Assembly: GCA_023935145.1 (NCBI GenBank)
Contig: CM043699.1
Coordinates: 109,746,036 to 109,810,035, forward strand
Direction of reading: 5' to 3'
DNA length: 64,000 nt
Source: Bretschneidera sinensis
Taxonomy: Eukaryota; Streptophyta; Magnoliopsida; Brassicales; Akaniaceae
Position 1 is the first letter of the stretch; each line of letters begins with the position of its first letter. Made by a program: the position numbers and the translations under genes. Of the stretch, positions 46,658 through 59,600 are shown piece by piece. The notes beneath the pieces are model-generated. The model did not search any database. It worked only from the letters and a program-made list of their open reading frames with translations, and had not been told where the DNA came from.

Positions 46658-47880
46658 CTGTTGAGAGCTCGAGAAAGAGAGAGAAGAGAAGAAAGTACCG
46701 ATCAAAAGATAAAACTACATATTTTGCCCTCGTTTTTACAATTTTTCACTAAAAAATCCTCATCTAGCTTCCTTCTAAATCTTCTTTTTATATCATTTTA
46801 AGCTAACGTTCCAATTGCCTAAGTTTGCAAAGTACTCAATTGGTTTAGATCTTTAACATTTTTCAATTTATCAATTTTTTCACAGCAAAAACTTACTGAG
46901 GAAAAATACATTTACTTTTCTCAAGTTTGATAAAAATTAAATTTACTATTTTCGAAAATAACATATATTTTTAATTGATTACGCAGAATCTATTAATTTT
47001 TAATGAAGAAGGTAAAATGTCAAATAATTGTTAAGAAAATTTTTTGTTTGTATTAAGTGTAAAACATGAAAACTTGACTGGTAATTTTGAAAAACTTCAT
47101 TAGAAACGTCTGTACAAACTCAATTAACGTTATCAATAAAGTTTTAAAAAATTACCAATCAAGTTTGCAAAATGAAATTTTGCACTTAACGCAAGTAAGA
47201 ATCTCTCGTCCCCTTTTGTTGTTGAGAAACCTTAGCCACCAATCCTTTCAAACCCTAATCTTAGCCTTAATCACTGAAATTTGCCGAATTCTTATGTCAT
47301 TAACCCACGATTTTTTAAGATTCCTTAAAATTTCAGCTAAAACGTTGAATCTTTACAAGAAAGGAGGATATATGTTTTCAGATCGCGCAACGTTTGAAGA
47401 ACTGGTATGTTTGGTTGTTTATTGTTCATAATTTCTTTTAATTACGATATGTTATGTCATTTCTTTGTTAACTTTCATTTTCTTATTGTTTAATATTCAT
47501 AATTTTTACATTTAGAACAACACCGTTCATGCCGACGTTAACTCCCTGATTGTTAACTGGTTTTTGTTATTGAGTATCACTAAAGCTTGCTTAAATCTCA
47601 ACCAAGCGGCATCTAAGTGTCGTAAAAACCCTATTTTGTGTTGTCGATTAATGAAAAAAAATAATTTTCTGTTTGTTCTTTCAAGATTGTTTGATGGGGA
47701 AAAACTGATTTGAGTCATTTTTTGTTTACTTTTTTAGTATCTTTTTTAGTATCACCCAAAATCATTAAAAGAAAAACCCTATTTTATGTTGATTTATTAA
47801 AAAAAAAAAAACTAATTTTCTGCCTGTTCTTTCAAGATTGTGAGACGGGAACTGATTGAGTTATTTCTGTTTTGTTTTTC
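46658..47880. other. Spacer upstream of the G-patch gene
   Basis: A GA/CT-rich leader (46,660-46,705) precedes the G-patch start. The rest is AT-rich. The plus-strand frame at 47,087-47,431 has no recognised similarity but leads into the MULE-like remnant and could be its leader. Confidence 0.35.
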
Positions 47881-48850
47881 AGTATCACCCAAAGTCGTCA
47901 GGTCATGGAGAGAATTCACCACCTCCACTGACTTTCAAGATGATATGGTACCCAAAGCTGCTAATAACTGTGGACGCAAAAGAAGTACTGCTTTTTGTTC
48001 ATATTAGGTTATATATTCACATATACGAAGTGGGGTGATCCCACGAAATCCGGTCTGAAATTATTACGAAATCAGATTCATGAAATTACCACAGAATCAA
48101 AAAAAATTATTAGTAATCACAAAGAAATTGAATAGTATTTTTTATATTTAAATTTATTAAATGTTTTTTAAAACTATTACTATTTAATATTTCTGTGATT
48201 ACTAATAAATTTTTCCGATTTCATACTATCACCACTTTATATCTGAATGTTAAATCTACTTGGATTACTATAGAATCTGGGAGTGGTAGACTTGTAGAGT
48301 ACGAGGAGGATTTAATGGAAGTATTTAACTACTATTCTGGGATTGAGAGGGTTCACTCTTACATTAATGAAGGGCGGTGATCCTAATGCAGTTGTGCCTG
48401 CCTCTAGGGTTAGGAGAGGTACTCCAACTTGGTTAAATATTGAAGTTAATGTGGTTGAGGTGAATGATTCTTGTGGTGAGGAAGACAATGTTGTTGGGGG
48501 GAATTTGATGAAAGAGTCTAATGCTGTAGAGAGTAATGTGGTGGATGATTCTACTGTTATTGGGGAAATGGTAATGAGATGAATGATGAGGGTGGAAGTA
48601 ATGTTGTGGATGCTTCTAATGTTGTTGGGGGAAACGGTAATGAGGTTAATGATGATGGTACTGGGTAGGACTTAGGAGTAATGTGGTTTATGCTTCTCAT
48701 GGGACTCAAGGCGGTGGTGGTGATGATTTCTTTGGGAATGTTGACAATAATATGAGGTTTGATTGAGAAGACTACCAGGAAATGAACAATGTTTTTTTTA
48801 ATGAATGTGAGGACCTTAAAGAGGAAGTTGATGGACCAAGGTAGGGCCAA
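47881..48850 (+). mobile_element. Possible MULE (Mutator-like) transposase N-terminal remnant
   Basis: The frame at 48,234-48,380 reads VEYEEDLMEVFNYYSGIERV then HSYINE. It is followed by an acidic, V/N-rich low-complexity linker with repeated NVVD/NVVGGN-like units to about 48,660. This layout (PB1-like or D-V-xx-M-xx-Y fold, then acidic linker) resembles the start of plant MuDR-type transposases. The catalytic MULE domain and zinc knuckle are absent. The remnant is interrupted by the MITE at 48,034-48,233 and by frameshifts. The identification is tentative. Confidence 0.35.
48034..48233. mobile_element. Hairpin MITE, 200 bp
   Basis: The arms are inverted: GGTGAT...GAAATCCGG at the left and CCGATTTC...ATCACC at the right, with the inner arms ATTATTAGTAATCAC and GTGATTACTAATAAAT complementary over 15 bp. 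The inner arms resemble those of the element at 21,286-21,419. A target duplication is not obvious. Confidence 0.65.
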
Positions 48851-49859
48851 TTCTGAGGCTAATTAAGAACATGCAAAATGCTACAGAGATCAGCTCACTA
48901 ATGTGCCAACTAAACCTAGGTTTTGACTAAACTACGGTCTTTTACTTATGCAGCACACAATTAGCCAGATGCCAGCGGTCCCGACTTGCAGTGACTTGAG
49001 TGTGTTTAAAGCATGACTTTGCGGTGAAGGCCCTCATGGAGGATGGAGGAGCTTGTAGAAAGATTGTGGAAATGCTACAAGACAACTCCCCTGACTTGCA
49101 GAAATGAGCTTCTGGGATGATTTTGATGAATGATTGCTAGATTGGTTCTGAAGTCAAAAGTGTTAATTGAGGCACATAACACAACGCAAAAGAAACTGTG
49201 CTATTCACGTGAGAGGGTACAAAGAAGCTTTATCGATTGTTTTTAATGGCTTTCACACTTGGAAACCACTTGGGAAACCAGTAGGTCTTTTTTCAGGATC
49301 ATCTTGTAATGTAAAGAACCAGAAAGTTCTTTTTTTTTTGGACTCAAAAGGACCAGACAGTTGAAGAGAAGAAGAAATAAGTTTTATGGAGAGAGTATTT
49401 GGTTAGTTACACACTTACAATATCATGCAATGAGCTCTTGGCTTTCCCCTTCCAACAAGTGGCACCCATAGTAGGGCATGTTTGGTTGGCACCGTGAATA
49501 TTCTAAACTGGAAAAAAACAGAATTATTGCAGAGTAGTTGTCTTTTTCATGATAAAGCTAAAAAATTAAATAAAACATAATGGCATTATTGTCTTTGTTA
49601 GTAAAATTAAATCAATTAAAAAATTACAGTAAATCATTTTCAAGCAGGGAAAACAAATTTGTCACATTAGGTTTGTGCTTTACATACAATGTTTGACTAT
49701 GGGCCTCTGTATTCCGCTGTAAAAGACTTGCACAAAACACATGTAATGTTACAAGTATCGAGGGAAAATTGTTGAACAACCAACGCATTTACTGAATATT
49801 CTATGAACTATACCATGAACATTACATCTAGCTGGAAAATTCCATACTGAAGAGTCCAC
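48851..49859. other. Spacer and 3' UTR region of the golgin gene
   Basis: The left half is degenerate and possibly transposon-derived; the right part is the probable 3' flank of the minus-strand golgin gene. No further gene is supported. Confidence 0.35.
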
Positions 49860-52800
49860 TTATGAGGTGCTGCCCATTGATGAACTCAATATTTGAATCT
49901 GTAAACAAATAGTGGGAGACATAAGTATATGATAGAATAAAAGCTGGTATACGAAGAAATAATGACGAACAAGATACCTTATTCACTAGCAAGTTTACTT
50001 GCTCTCTGTACATTTCCTTCAAGTCTACAATATCAGCACGTAGTTCTTCCAGCTAGACATGCAACCACTTTCAAGGATCAGGAAACTAGATAATACTGCT
50101 TCTACACAATGTTTTGATTCTATATAGAAAAATCACAATCCAGAAGCATTGAAAATATGCACTTTAGACCAACCACAGTTCCGTAACCATATTGCTCAAG
50201 CCTACTTTTACTGAAGTTATAATGATTGCAAAGCAAGGCTCATTATGGTCTCCAGCCCTTCCTAATTTTGAATATAACCTTTCCTCACAACCAATTCAAA
50301 CCTTTCTTTCTTAAAGTTCTGCACATCCATAGTTCAAATCTACATCATGGCCCATACATAGCACATACAACTTTTAAGAAAAATAATAATATTCATCATA
50401 ATTATGGTTGTTAACTTGTTATAGTTGTTGACTAGTATAGTAGTATGACTAAAGCCTTATGCTATGCTAAAAAGTGCAATCAGTATGTGAAATTTTGTAA
50501 AGAAAATGGAGGAAAACAAAGAGAGAGGTCTGCAGCAACATTTCTCCCTAAAGCCAACACTTGCTGTCTAATCAGGACGGCAGGGTGTAAACATTACAGG
50601 GGATAATCCCAGGAATCTTGATCGCCAAGAAAATCTAATTACAATCCTCCTTATGCTACCAAGCTATTTGTTCACATTATCTAATGAGATGTGTAGACCT
50701 CCGTAACATGATACACATCACATTCCATAACTGAAAAGCCTCATCATTTGACACCCAAAGCTCAATTTTTTATCCGTCAGCAAAGGGAAAGAAACTGAAA
50801 GTGGAAAAGCATATGTACCTCCTCATCACGTTCTCCCATCAGCTCCAGCGCAGCAGAATGCCTCCGCCTCAGTGCTTCTAGCTCTGCCCGTATGCCAGGT
50901 AACGTGCCAGCTTCAGCCAGTAACTTTTCACACTGCAGCCAAGATGAGTAGAACTCAATGATTTGAGAAAATATGGAACCAAATGATAAGAGAGAGAAAC
51001 CAACCTAAGCATTTTGACTAAGAATGAAAACAAATCTAAACTAACCTGTGCTGTCATTTTGACTAACTCCTCAGCAAGAGAGTCACGGATAGATTCCATT
51101 GATGCCTAGAATGAATAAAAACAGTGAACAGTCGATCAAAGCTGTGTAAAGATGAAATTAAGTATAAATTGTATGGCACTTGAACACCCATAATGGCAAA
51201 AAATACAGCTCCAACTAGTGAAATAACAATGATTAAAAAATATAATGCATACCAAACGAGACATGTATGATGCGAGTTCACCCTCTTTCCGACGAAGGGT
51301 AGCTTCAAAAGCACTTGGTGTCATACTCCTCATGTAGTATGGATTCATGGTTGCCTCTCCAGTGTTTCTCCTTTCAGAGAAACTATCAGATGAGTCCAAT
51401 GATGCTTGCAGAAAATAGCTCTCCTCCATGCTGCCAAGGCTGCTAGCATTAGAGAGTTTTCGGGGCAAGCTTCCTGCAAGTTGAAAGGTTTATATAGGAC
51501 TGACAAACAAATCAACAGATGTGAAAGTCATAATACAAAGATTCATACCATTCTCAAAGGTAGAATTTTGCCTTGATACGGGGGCTTCATCAGATACGGT
51601 AGTAGAGTGAACACGAGCTGTCCTTTCCAAATCCAAACGAGCAGCTTTCTCCCTTTCTATTTCCTGTCAAAAAATGAGGAGCTTCATTCAGAACTCAAAT
51701 ATTATGCTGAATACAAAGTTCTGATGGTATAAATATGAATAGGTTTTCTATCTTAAATTTGCAGACAAATGAAGAACATCAAACTTAATTCAAAAGAACA
51801 GGTACAACATGGATATCCTCTTACCGTAAAGAAAAGATCAAATTTGAGAGAATATTCAATCAAAGAAATGCATAGAGTTATTCTATGGACAACACTATTC
51901 CAACACCTGTCTTTTTTGTTGATTTATTGATAACAGCAGATATACTTAGTTGAATGAATCACAATAGATATACTAGCTATAATACACTTGCCAGAAGCAA
52001 AAGTTCAAATGAAAATAAGAAAAGGACAAAAAGGAAATAGGAGGGTTTCAACTTGATAACTGCAATGTACTGATAAGCATTCCTTCAAGTTAAATAATAA
52101 CCAAAAGTAGGACCTGCTGAAGAAGTTCCCTATGCATCAGTGAATCTTGTAACTCTTGCTTATGTTTACGCCTAACTTCCTTAATTTCTTCTTCAAGTTG
52201 GTTTGCACGACCTTCATGAGTGTCAGCTTCTTCCTTTGCTGCTAGGTACTCCTGTCTATTTTCAGCTGCTCTCTGTCTCTCCTTTTCAAGGGACCTGCTT
52301 AGCTGCATCTGCTCTGCTCTAAGACATGAAATCTGAAACATTAAAATGGTGTAAGATAATATTTATGAAAAAGCTGTATTACTGACACAAGATCACGAAT
52401 AGAAAGCAAAAGAACCTGAGCTTCAAGAACATTAATCCTAGATAAGGTTTGAGATAAGCGTTCATTCACAGATCGCTCTCTTTCTTCGGCAGCTGCGGCT
52501 TTAGACTCTGCTTCCTGTAGAGTAGATAAATATATATTAAAAGAGAGTACAAGTACAAGTTTCCAGGTCATATGTTAACTAGCAGTAAGGTTCTAAACAC
52601 CTGGAGTCGAGTATTAAGAGATCTCTCGACAGCAGCCCAAGCTTCTGCTCTTCTGCCAGTTGTTTCCTATTACCAATTGAGCAAAGAAACATACAAACCC
52701 CATGAATCAACACAATTAAACCAAAGGACCAAAATTTAAGCTGCATAAAAACCTTCAAAATATATCTAAAGATGCCAATGAGAAACTTATTCACCTGCAT

Positions 52801-53609
52801 AGCTTCAATTTGCCTTAAAAGAGGCCTTGTAGATTCAGGAACTTGGGTAACTAATTCCTCACAACGTCGCTCACTTGCCTATATAAAGATATATTAAAAA
52901 ACGACAGCAATGAAAAAACTACTATAAAAGTATATAAAGAACAAAAGTAAAAAATAAATAAATTCGTGAGAGTGCAGTCATCAGAAGTTCAACTTACTTG
53001 ATAACGCTTTTGCAGATCTTCAATGTCCCTGCGGAGCATGTCTTCTCTAAAGACTGCCTACAAAATCAGAAGTCAACAACAAAGTGAGAAAATCATAATC
53101 TTGGAAGGCGGGCTGGGTTAAACATGCAAATTCAATGAATAAAAACAAAAACCTGCTGCTCCTTTCTACTTAAAGTTTGCCTTAATTCTTCAAGCGCCTG
53201 TACTAGCATAGTTTCACGTTCCACAGCCTCTCGTAGACGACTTTCTAGTTCAGTTCTGGCTTCATTGTTGGCACGTGCCTCAGCTAACGCTTCAGCCTCC
53301 TTGGCTGCAGTCAAAGCATTTGTGTAGTACTCTTTCTGAGCTGCAATTTCTGCTTGATGTTTTTCAATTGTTTCTTGCAGCAATTTCTCTGTAGCTGTCT
53401 TGTCCCTCTTGATACTCTCTACTTTATTCTCTTCCACCTGGAATCGGGAAAAAAAAGTTACAAAAATTAATAAAATAGTAGAACTGACCATAAGCAATCA
53501 CCAGAAAAAGTAGAACTTTAACAAAGTACAATATAGGTGATGCATAAAGTACTCTTTTCTGATATTTAGACACATACTTTAATGAAAAACTGCAGTAAGA
53601 ATATATATG

Positions 53610-53643
<34 letters not shown>

Positions 53644-56600
53644 AATTCACGAGCAAAAGAAAATATATTTTTCTCTCCAGCACTCAAGGAAATTCAACAT
53701 CACTCAGACCAAGATATTAAAGTAAACAAAAATAAAAAAACACAAAAATAAGTGACATCAAGAAAAATTGAGAAATGCTTCGCAAGTATGATAAATCACC
53801 TAATAAAGAAAATCAAACTACCTCATGACACATATTATGTCAATACTTGATTCTCCGCAAAAGAAAAAAACACAAATCCATTATCTTATACAGCAACCTT
53901 TCAGCCACTGGGAGCTGGAAACAGAACAAATTGCTGACCAATTCTATGTATTGAAGTTCATATGATCTCCATTTTATTTTATTTTTTTGATAAGTTATAT
54001 GATCTCCAATTTTACGATCATTGATGAAAAGAAGATACTTTTCTCAGACTAATCTACCGATTATATCACATTAATAAAAAAATGTTTTAAGAGTTCAATT
54101 ACCTGAAGCTTGGTAATCAAGCCTTTCTTCTCTTCTTCAAGCTCTCTAATCTAGCTCTCATGGAAGAAGAGAAGAAAAAACACAGAGACAATTAGAAAAG
54201 GAAGAAGCAATAGGATTAGTCACTAAAAAGTAAAACCCTAAACATCATTTTAGCATACCAGAGCCCTTAACTTCCTAATCTGAGATTCTTGAGCAGCCTG
54301 CTTTTTTGAAAGCTCTTCACCTGAAATGACATACGAATATGTTTTGAGCATTGAAAGCAATGTAACAAATGGCTCATTATTCTTCCAACATATTCCTTAC
54401 CAGCATTCTTGTATATTTGACGAGGAAGATGCACATGAAATGAAAATTAACATTGCACTCCATACTTGACAATTTCAGACATGAAAATAATAATTAAGCA
54501 AAGTGCATTTTATACCTCATCATCATAAGTTATTTGTAACATGGAAAACACCGGTCTGGAAGTAGTATAGCTGGAGAGGAGTTATTCTGATCATATAACG
54601 GACCTAATGTAATATGAAGCTTAAAATTGGGCCGGTCAAATCTGTAAGCCCAACAAAACAAATCTCTCAAGCAGAGAAAAGAAGCCTAAAATTTTGAAAA
54701 TTTTAGAAGATAAAATCTTCTCATATTTTTCAATCTAAAATTGCCAAGAATCTTCTATTCAATTAAAACCTCATCACTGGCCACTATGGATTATGCCTGA
54801 GAATCCTCTCCTCATCCTGAATTCAGCAACCATATTAAATTCTAGAAATCATTTTAGATACATCCAAACAACTGGGCCACAAAGACAACACCTCAACAGG
54901 AGATGTCATCTCAGCACATACATAAAGTGCCGTAATAATAGTCACAGCAGAACAAGAATAAGGCCAATTATTTCAATCAAGCAACTAAAGACTACTGCAC
55001 CTAGAGGTGTGCACTATTTGGCTGAAACAGAATAAGGCCTGATTTGTTTCGATTATATGGTTAATTCGGATTGGTTTGGAAAAAAATTTTACAAGAATTC
55101 GATTTCTAGTTTCAGTTACGGTTCTAAAATTATACAACCGAATTAGCTGATTAAGGTTAAACAATATTTTTGATTTTATATAAGAATATACCCCAGGATT
55201 TCAGTGCTGCCTCACTGCCTCTTCGTCTGACTCGTTTCCAGATCTGCCTTCCAGAATCGATCCTAGAAGGATCTCATCATCCAAGCTCTCAATCCCTCAA
55301 TATCCATAAATCCAATCAAGCCCCAAATTTCTCCCATAAAAAAATTGTAACAAAAAGCAAAAAACAATAGATCTTAAAAATGTATTCAATTGTAGACCAA
55401 GGTTAATGTCAGGGTTAAGAGCAAAAATATCTATGTTTGGCTGCTCTTTTATGTAAGTTTTATGTGCTTAATTATTATTTTTTCCAGCTTTAAGTTGCCA
55501 AGTATTATTGAGGAGGCCTTTTATTTTCAGATCAGTAAGTTTATGATAGCGGTGACAATGGCAAGCCCAGATGGCATTGATTCATCTTTGTTCCTCTGAA
55601 TTTGCAATTTTTCTTCTTAGGCCTAAATCCCACAAAGATCTCCACCAAATTTTGAGATAGCTTGTTTAGGATAAATATCAGTCGGTTCAGTCATCGGTTA
55701 TGGTCTAAATATCGGTCGGGTTGGTTGAAGAAAATGAATGACCGAAAAAATTCGGTTAATAATGAATCAACCAAACCAACCGAACGCACACCTCTAACTT
55801 CACCCAAACTGCTAGCATGTACCCAATGGATGACACCATCACCAACATCTCATGAGATGATATTAAGTTCTTAGCTTAGAAACTGGAGTTAATGCTCTTT
55901 GAGATGGCTGCCTGCCATTGGGTAATCGTGGTGGTGCTTCCCCAGGCTCCCAGAAAAGAATAAAAATTTCATCTCCAACCCCAGGATCACTGAGTTCATC
56001 CAGATAGTTGGTAGCAATGCCCGAAAAACCATATTGACCATTTTGAAAATATGCCTGCCCCAAATTTTTGCATGAAACCTATCCATCCTTGATCCGCACC
56101 ATTTCATAATTTTTTTTTTTAAAAAAAAGAACTGCTTAAGAGCTCAATGCTGCTTCATATTCACTATCAAACGGCAGATACAGAAGAAAACGAAGGAATA
56201 TATTAAAACGAGAAACGTAATGTATACAAAATGATGCATAATATATGAATAGAAGAGTTCTCACAGCTCTACCTTCAGCCATAACTTGATTAATTATTTC
56301 ATCTTTTTCCTTCAAAAGAGCAGCTGCATCGCTTTTTTTATTCTGCTCTCTCCTAAGTGTATCTCTTTCCTTGGTAAGAGCATAAACCTGTAATCATATA
56401 TGCCAAGACAATCACAAATTAACAGAAATAACCATTTAAATTATGAAATGAATGTCAGCCAAAAACAGGGAAAAGAAAAAACCGTTGCTCCTTCTGTACC
56501 ACAGACAATCCACTTTTAAAAATCACATTTTTTTAGGAACCATTTTAATCGCATTAATACCAACTCAAATGAACCCCACTAGCCCATAATTCAACAACAT

Positions 56601-59600
56601 GGCCCCAGCATTCAGACCCATCCAGTACAATCTTTGGTCCAATCTTGTCCTAAATATGACATGAAAAGCTTAATTTCCTTTTCTTTATCAAAGCTGTAGC
56701 CTGTAGTATATATTAAAATGAAAGATGAAAGAAACTGTAGATAGCAGAAAATTATCCACTGACTTTTGGAAATGGGCAAAAGATGGGCACCCCCCTCCCC
56801 AAAAACAAAAAGAAAATAAAAGGGACATATTGACTCTGTTTCCAGGATGCAACAAGTATCCCACAATACGCATTGCATGACAACCCAGGCAGATATACTA
56901 TCAGAGAAAAAAGCTTCAAAACTTTGAAAACCATGCATGACAAATATCAATCCAAGCATGATATGCTAGCAGAGAATAATACTGTCATAACTGCTCATTC
57001 ACTTTGGTTAAAATTTTAAAAAAATGAAGTCATTTATTGGTTCAAAGTTTAGACTGCAACTTGAATACAGCGTTTGAGGCTTTAATCCAATCTAATATCC
57101 ATGTAAGCACCAAAAAAAAAAAAAAATTAGTTGAAGACCAAAAAAAATAAAAACATTAAGGCATACCCTTCTTTCAAGAGTTGCAACCCTTTGATGGTAT
57201 TCCTCTCGTAAGGACTCAATTTCTGCTTCATTGGATTTTCTCTGTTTCACGAGTAACGGCTGTTAGAATGTGTAAACTAGGGGGGAGAGGGAGTGGAAAG
57301 GCTAGAGAGAGAGAGAGGGTGACAAAATTAATGATCCCTACATACTCAATGTAAGATGTCTACAGTCAAGCCATGCGGAAACAAGAATATAACAAATTTG
57401 TCCAAACATCAAAAATATAATGAAGGGCAACAATAAGCTGCATGAGGAAATGCACAAGTGATAATCTCATGATATAAAATTACAATAGTGAAGATTCCAG
57501 CTGTATGAATGCTTTATTATATTAAACATAAAGAACAGAAGAAAACTTACAAAACCTTACAAAAAATAGACGAGTCCAACACACGAAAAAAAACTCGGAC
57601 ACATAGCCGAATCCGAGCAACATAGATTAGAATTATACATATAGGTACTTCAGGTAAAAGTGTAGTAAGGAAACGCATTATTTAATTGCACCGCAGCAAG
57701 ACAAACTTTGGAGGATGAGGCACATGGTGTCTAACTGCATCTAGCCACCTGATTTCAATTGGTTGGACTTGATTTGAACAAGGAAAACATTTTGTGAGCA
57801 AAGCATAAAATAATTGTAAATCTTAGAAACTGGTGTCAATGCCATGGTTGTTTTTATCATAAATGGCAGATGAAGCAATTACATGACCAAGTTCCAACAA
57901 ACAAAGTTTCTCTGTTTATTATTTCCAGGTCAGGGAAAAAATATTTGCAGCTATGTTAACTCATCATACTGTGTTAATTCATAGAATTCTAACTTTGCAA
58001 TACTTTACACCCATTCCACCCTCTTATAGGCAGGAATCTAGAAGGATTTCTATGTCCAACTTGTTTTGATATGAGGAATATTAAGTTCACCGCCATCATG
58101 GACAAGATGAGGAAAATTTCATACATCTTTTTTTCTGGAAAAGCCACAGATATCTAAGATTGGATCCATCCTATTCTAGAGACCTTGCAGGCATTCTACA
58201 TGTGATTTCAGGTTTGTTAAAGAAGACAAAGGATATATTAAATTCTAATTTTTGGCGAAACTTCCTGCAATGCAAGAAGATGGAATTCCAGCAGACACAA
58301 CACGAGCAAGTGGCACCATTTAGAAAGTTGATTTGTCAGTAGAAGCCCCAAGCTAACTTTAGGCAGAACATGCTACTACTTGATGCTCCCAAGAGATGTG
58401 CATTAGAGGTCAACTCAGGTGTCAATGCTTCGAAGAAAGCCATGGACCACTAATTCAGTTCTTGATGTAATGGTGCACAAAGTCTTCTTAACCATCTAGA
58501 TTAACAAATTATATTTTGAAAATTAAAACCATGAACTTCTGCGCCCTGACCAACATTGGACAATGCATTAACACCAGCATTATGGAGACTACCCAGATCA
58601 TGAACCAATATAACATTCACCAAACAGCATTCTATTTAATCTATAGATTCGTACCCCATTATCGCTTCTCTTTTCTTTAAATCCCCCCCAACAAGAGTTT
58701 ATAGTCCTCTACTGTGCTTCTAGTTTGTACTACATTCAGGTACAAAGTCTCAGGTTGACTAAGCCAAACTAATTGACTCGTTTGGTCCAATTCCATGTCG
58801 GGTCTATTCCAGATCAATTCCGTTTCAATTCCGATTGAGGCTGAATTCCTATGTTTGGTTTGCAATTAAGCCTAGGTGGGAATCCGAATTCCACTTGGGT
58901 CACCGTGGGAGTATGCATTCCAGCATGCAGGGGTGGGATCACTACTGCACAGGCAGGAATTGGTTAATGTATTTTTGGGACAAGAATGCCCATGCTATTA
59001 ATTTTATATTACCTGTTATACCCTTGCACAAATATTAGGGGGAAAATTAACCTCACTCTCTCCTCACTATCTTACCATTCCGCCACCTCACGACAGGCAC
59101 CTTGCAGCAGCCCGCTGCTAACCACAGTGGCGGTGCGGCAGCCCACAGCCCGGTTCTCTCTCTCTCTCTCTTTATCTCTCTCACACAGATTACGCATCAA
59201 TCCAAATCTGCTTTGCTGCTCTTTTTTCGTTTAGGGCTGCCATCAATATAAGACAATGCGAGTTTTTAAATATTGATAAATCCAAGGTAAACGTTTTTAA
59301 GCTTAAAAAATCCAATGTTCATGTTTTGACTGGTTTTAATTTAAATAAATTTTTATAAAGATATTAATTTAAATAAATTCATATATTAAAATGAATTATT
59401 TTACAATTATTAGTTCATAAATGGCCAATTAATTCATATTTTATGTGCTTTTTGATTTAAAAAAAGAATTGTAATGTAAGAGTATTTTGTCCTTTTGAAT
59501 GATATTCCAACTCTTTTTCGGCTTCAATTTTGCGAACCAAACATCAGTAGCGGGTTGGATTATCTATTCAGCATGACCATCCAAACAACAGCAAACAGTA

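Noticed and set aside
55863..56107. Two minus-strand frames with a protein-like look (GPGVGDEIFILF region)
   Set aside because: They lie in a golgin intron next to the hAT, overlap in different frames and match no family I recognise; possibly transposon-derived, but not supportable.
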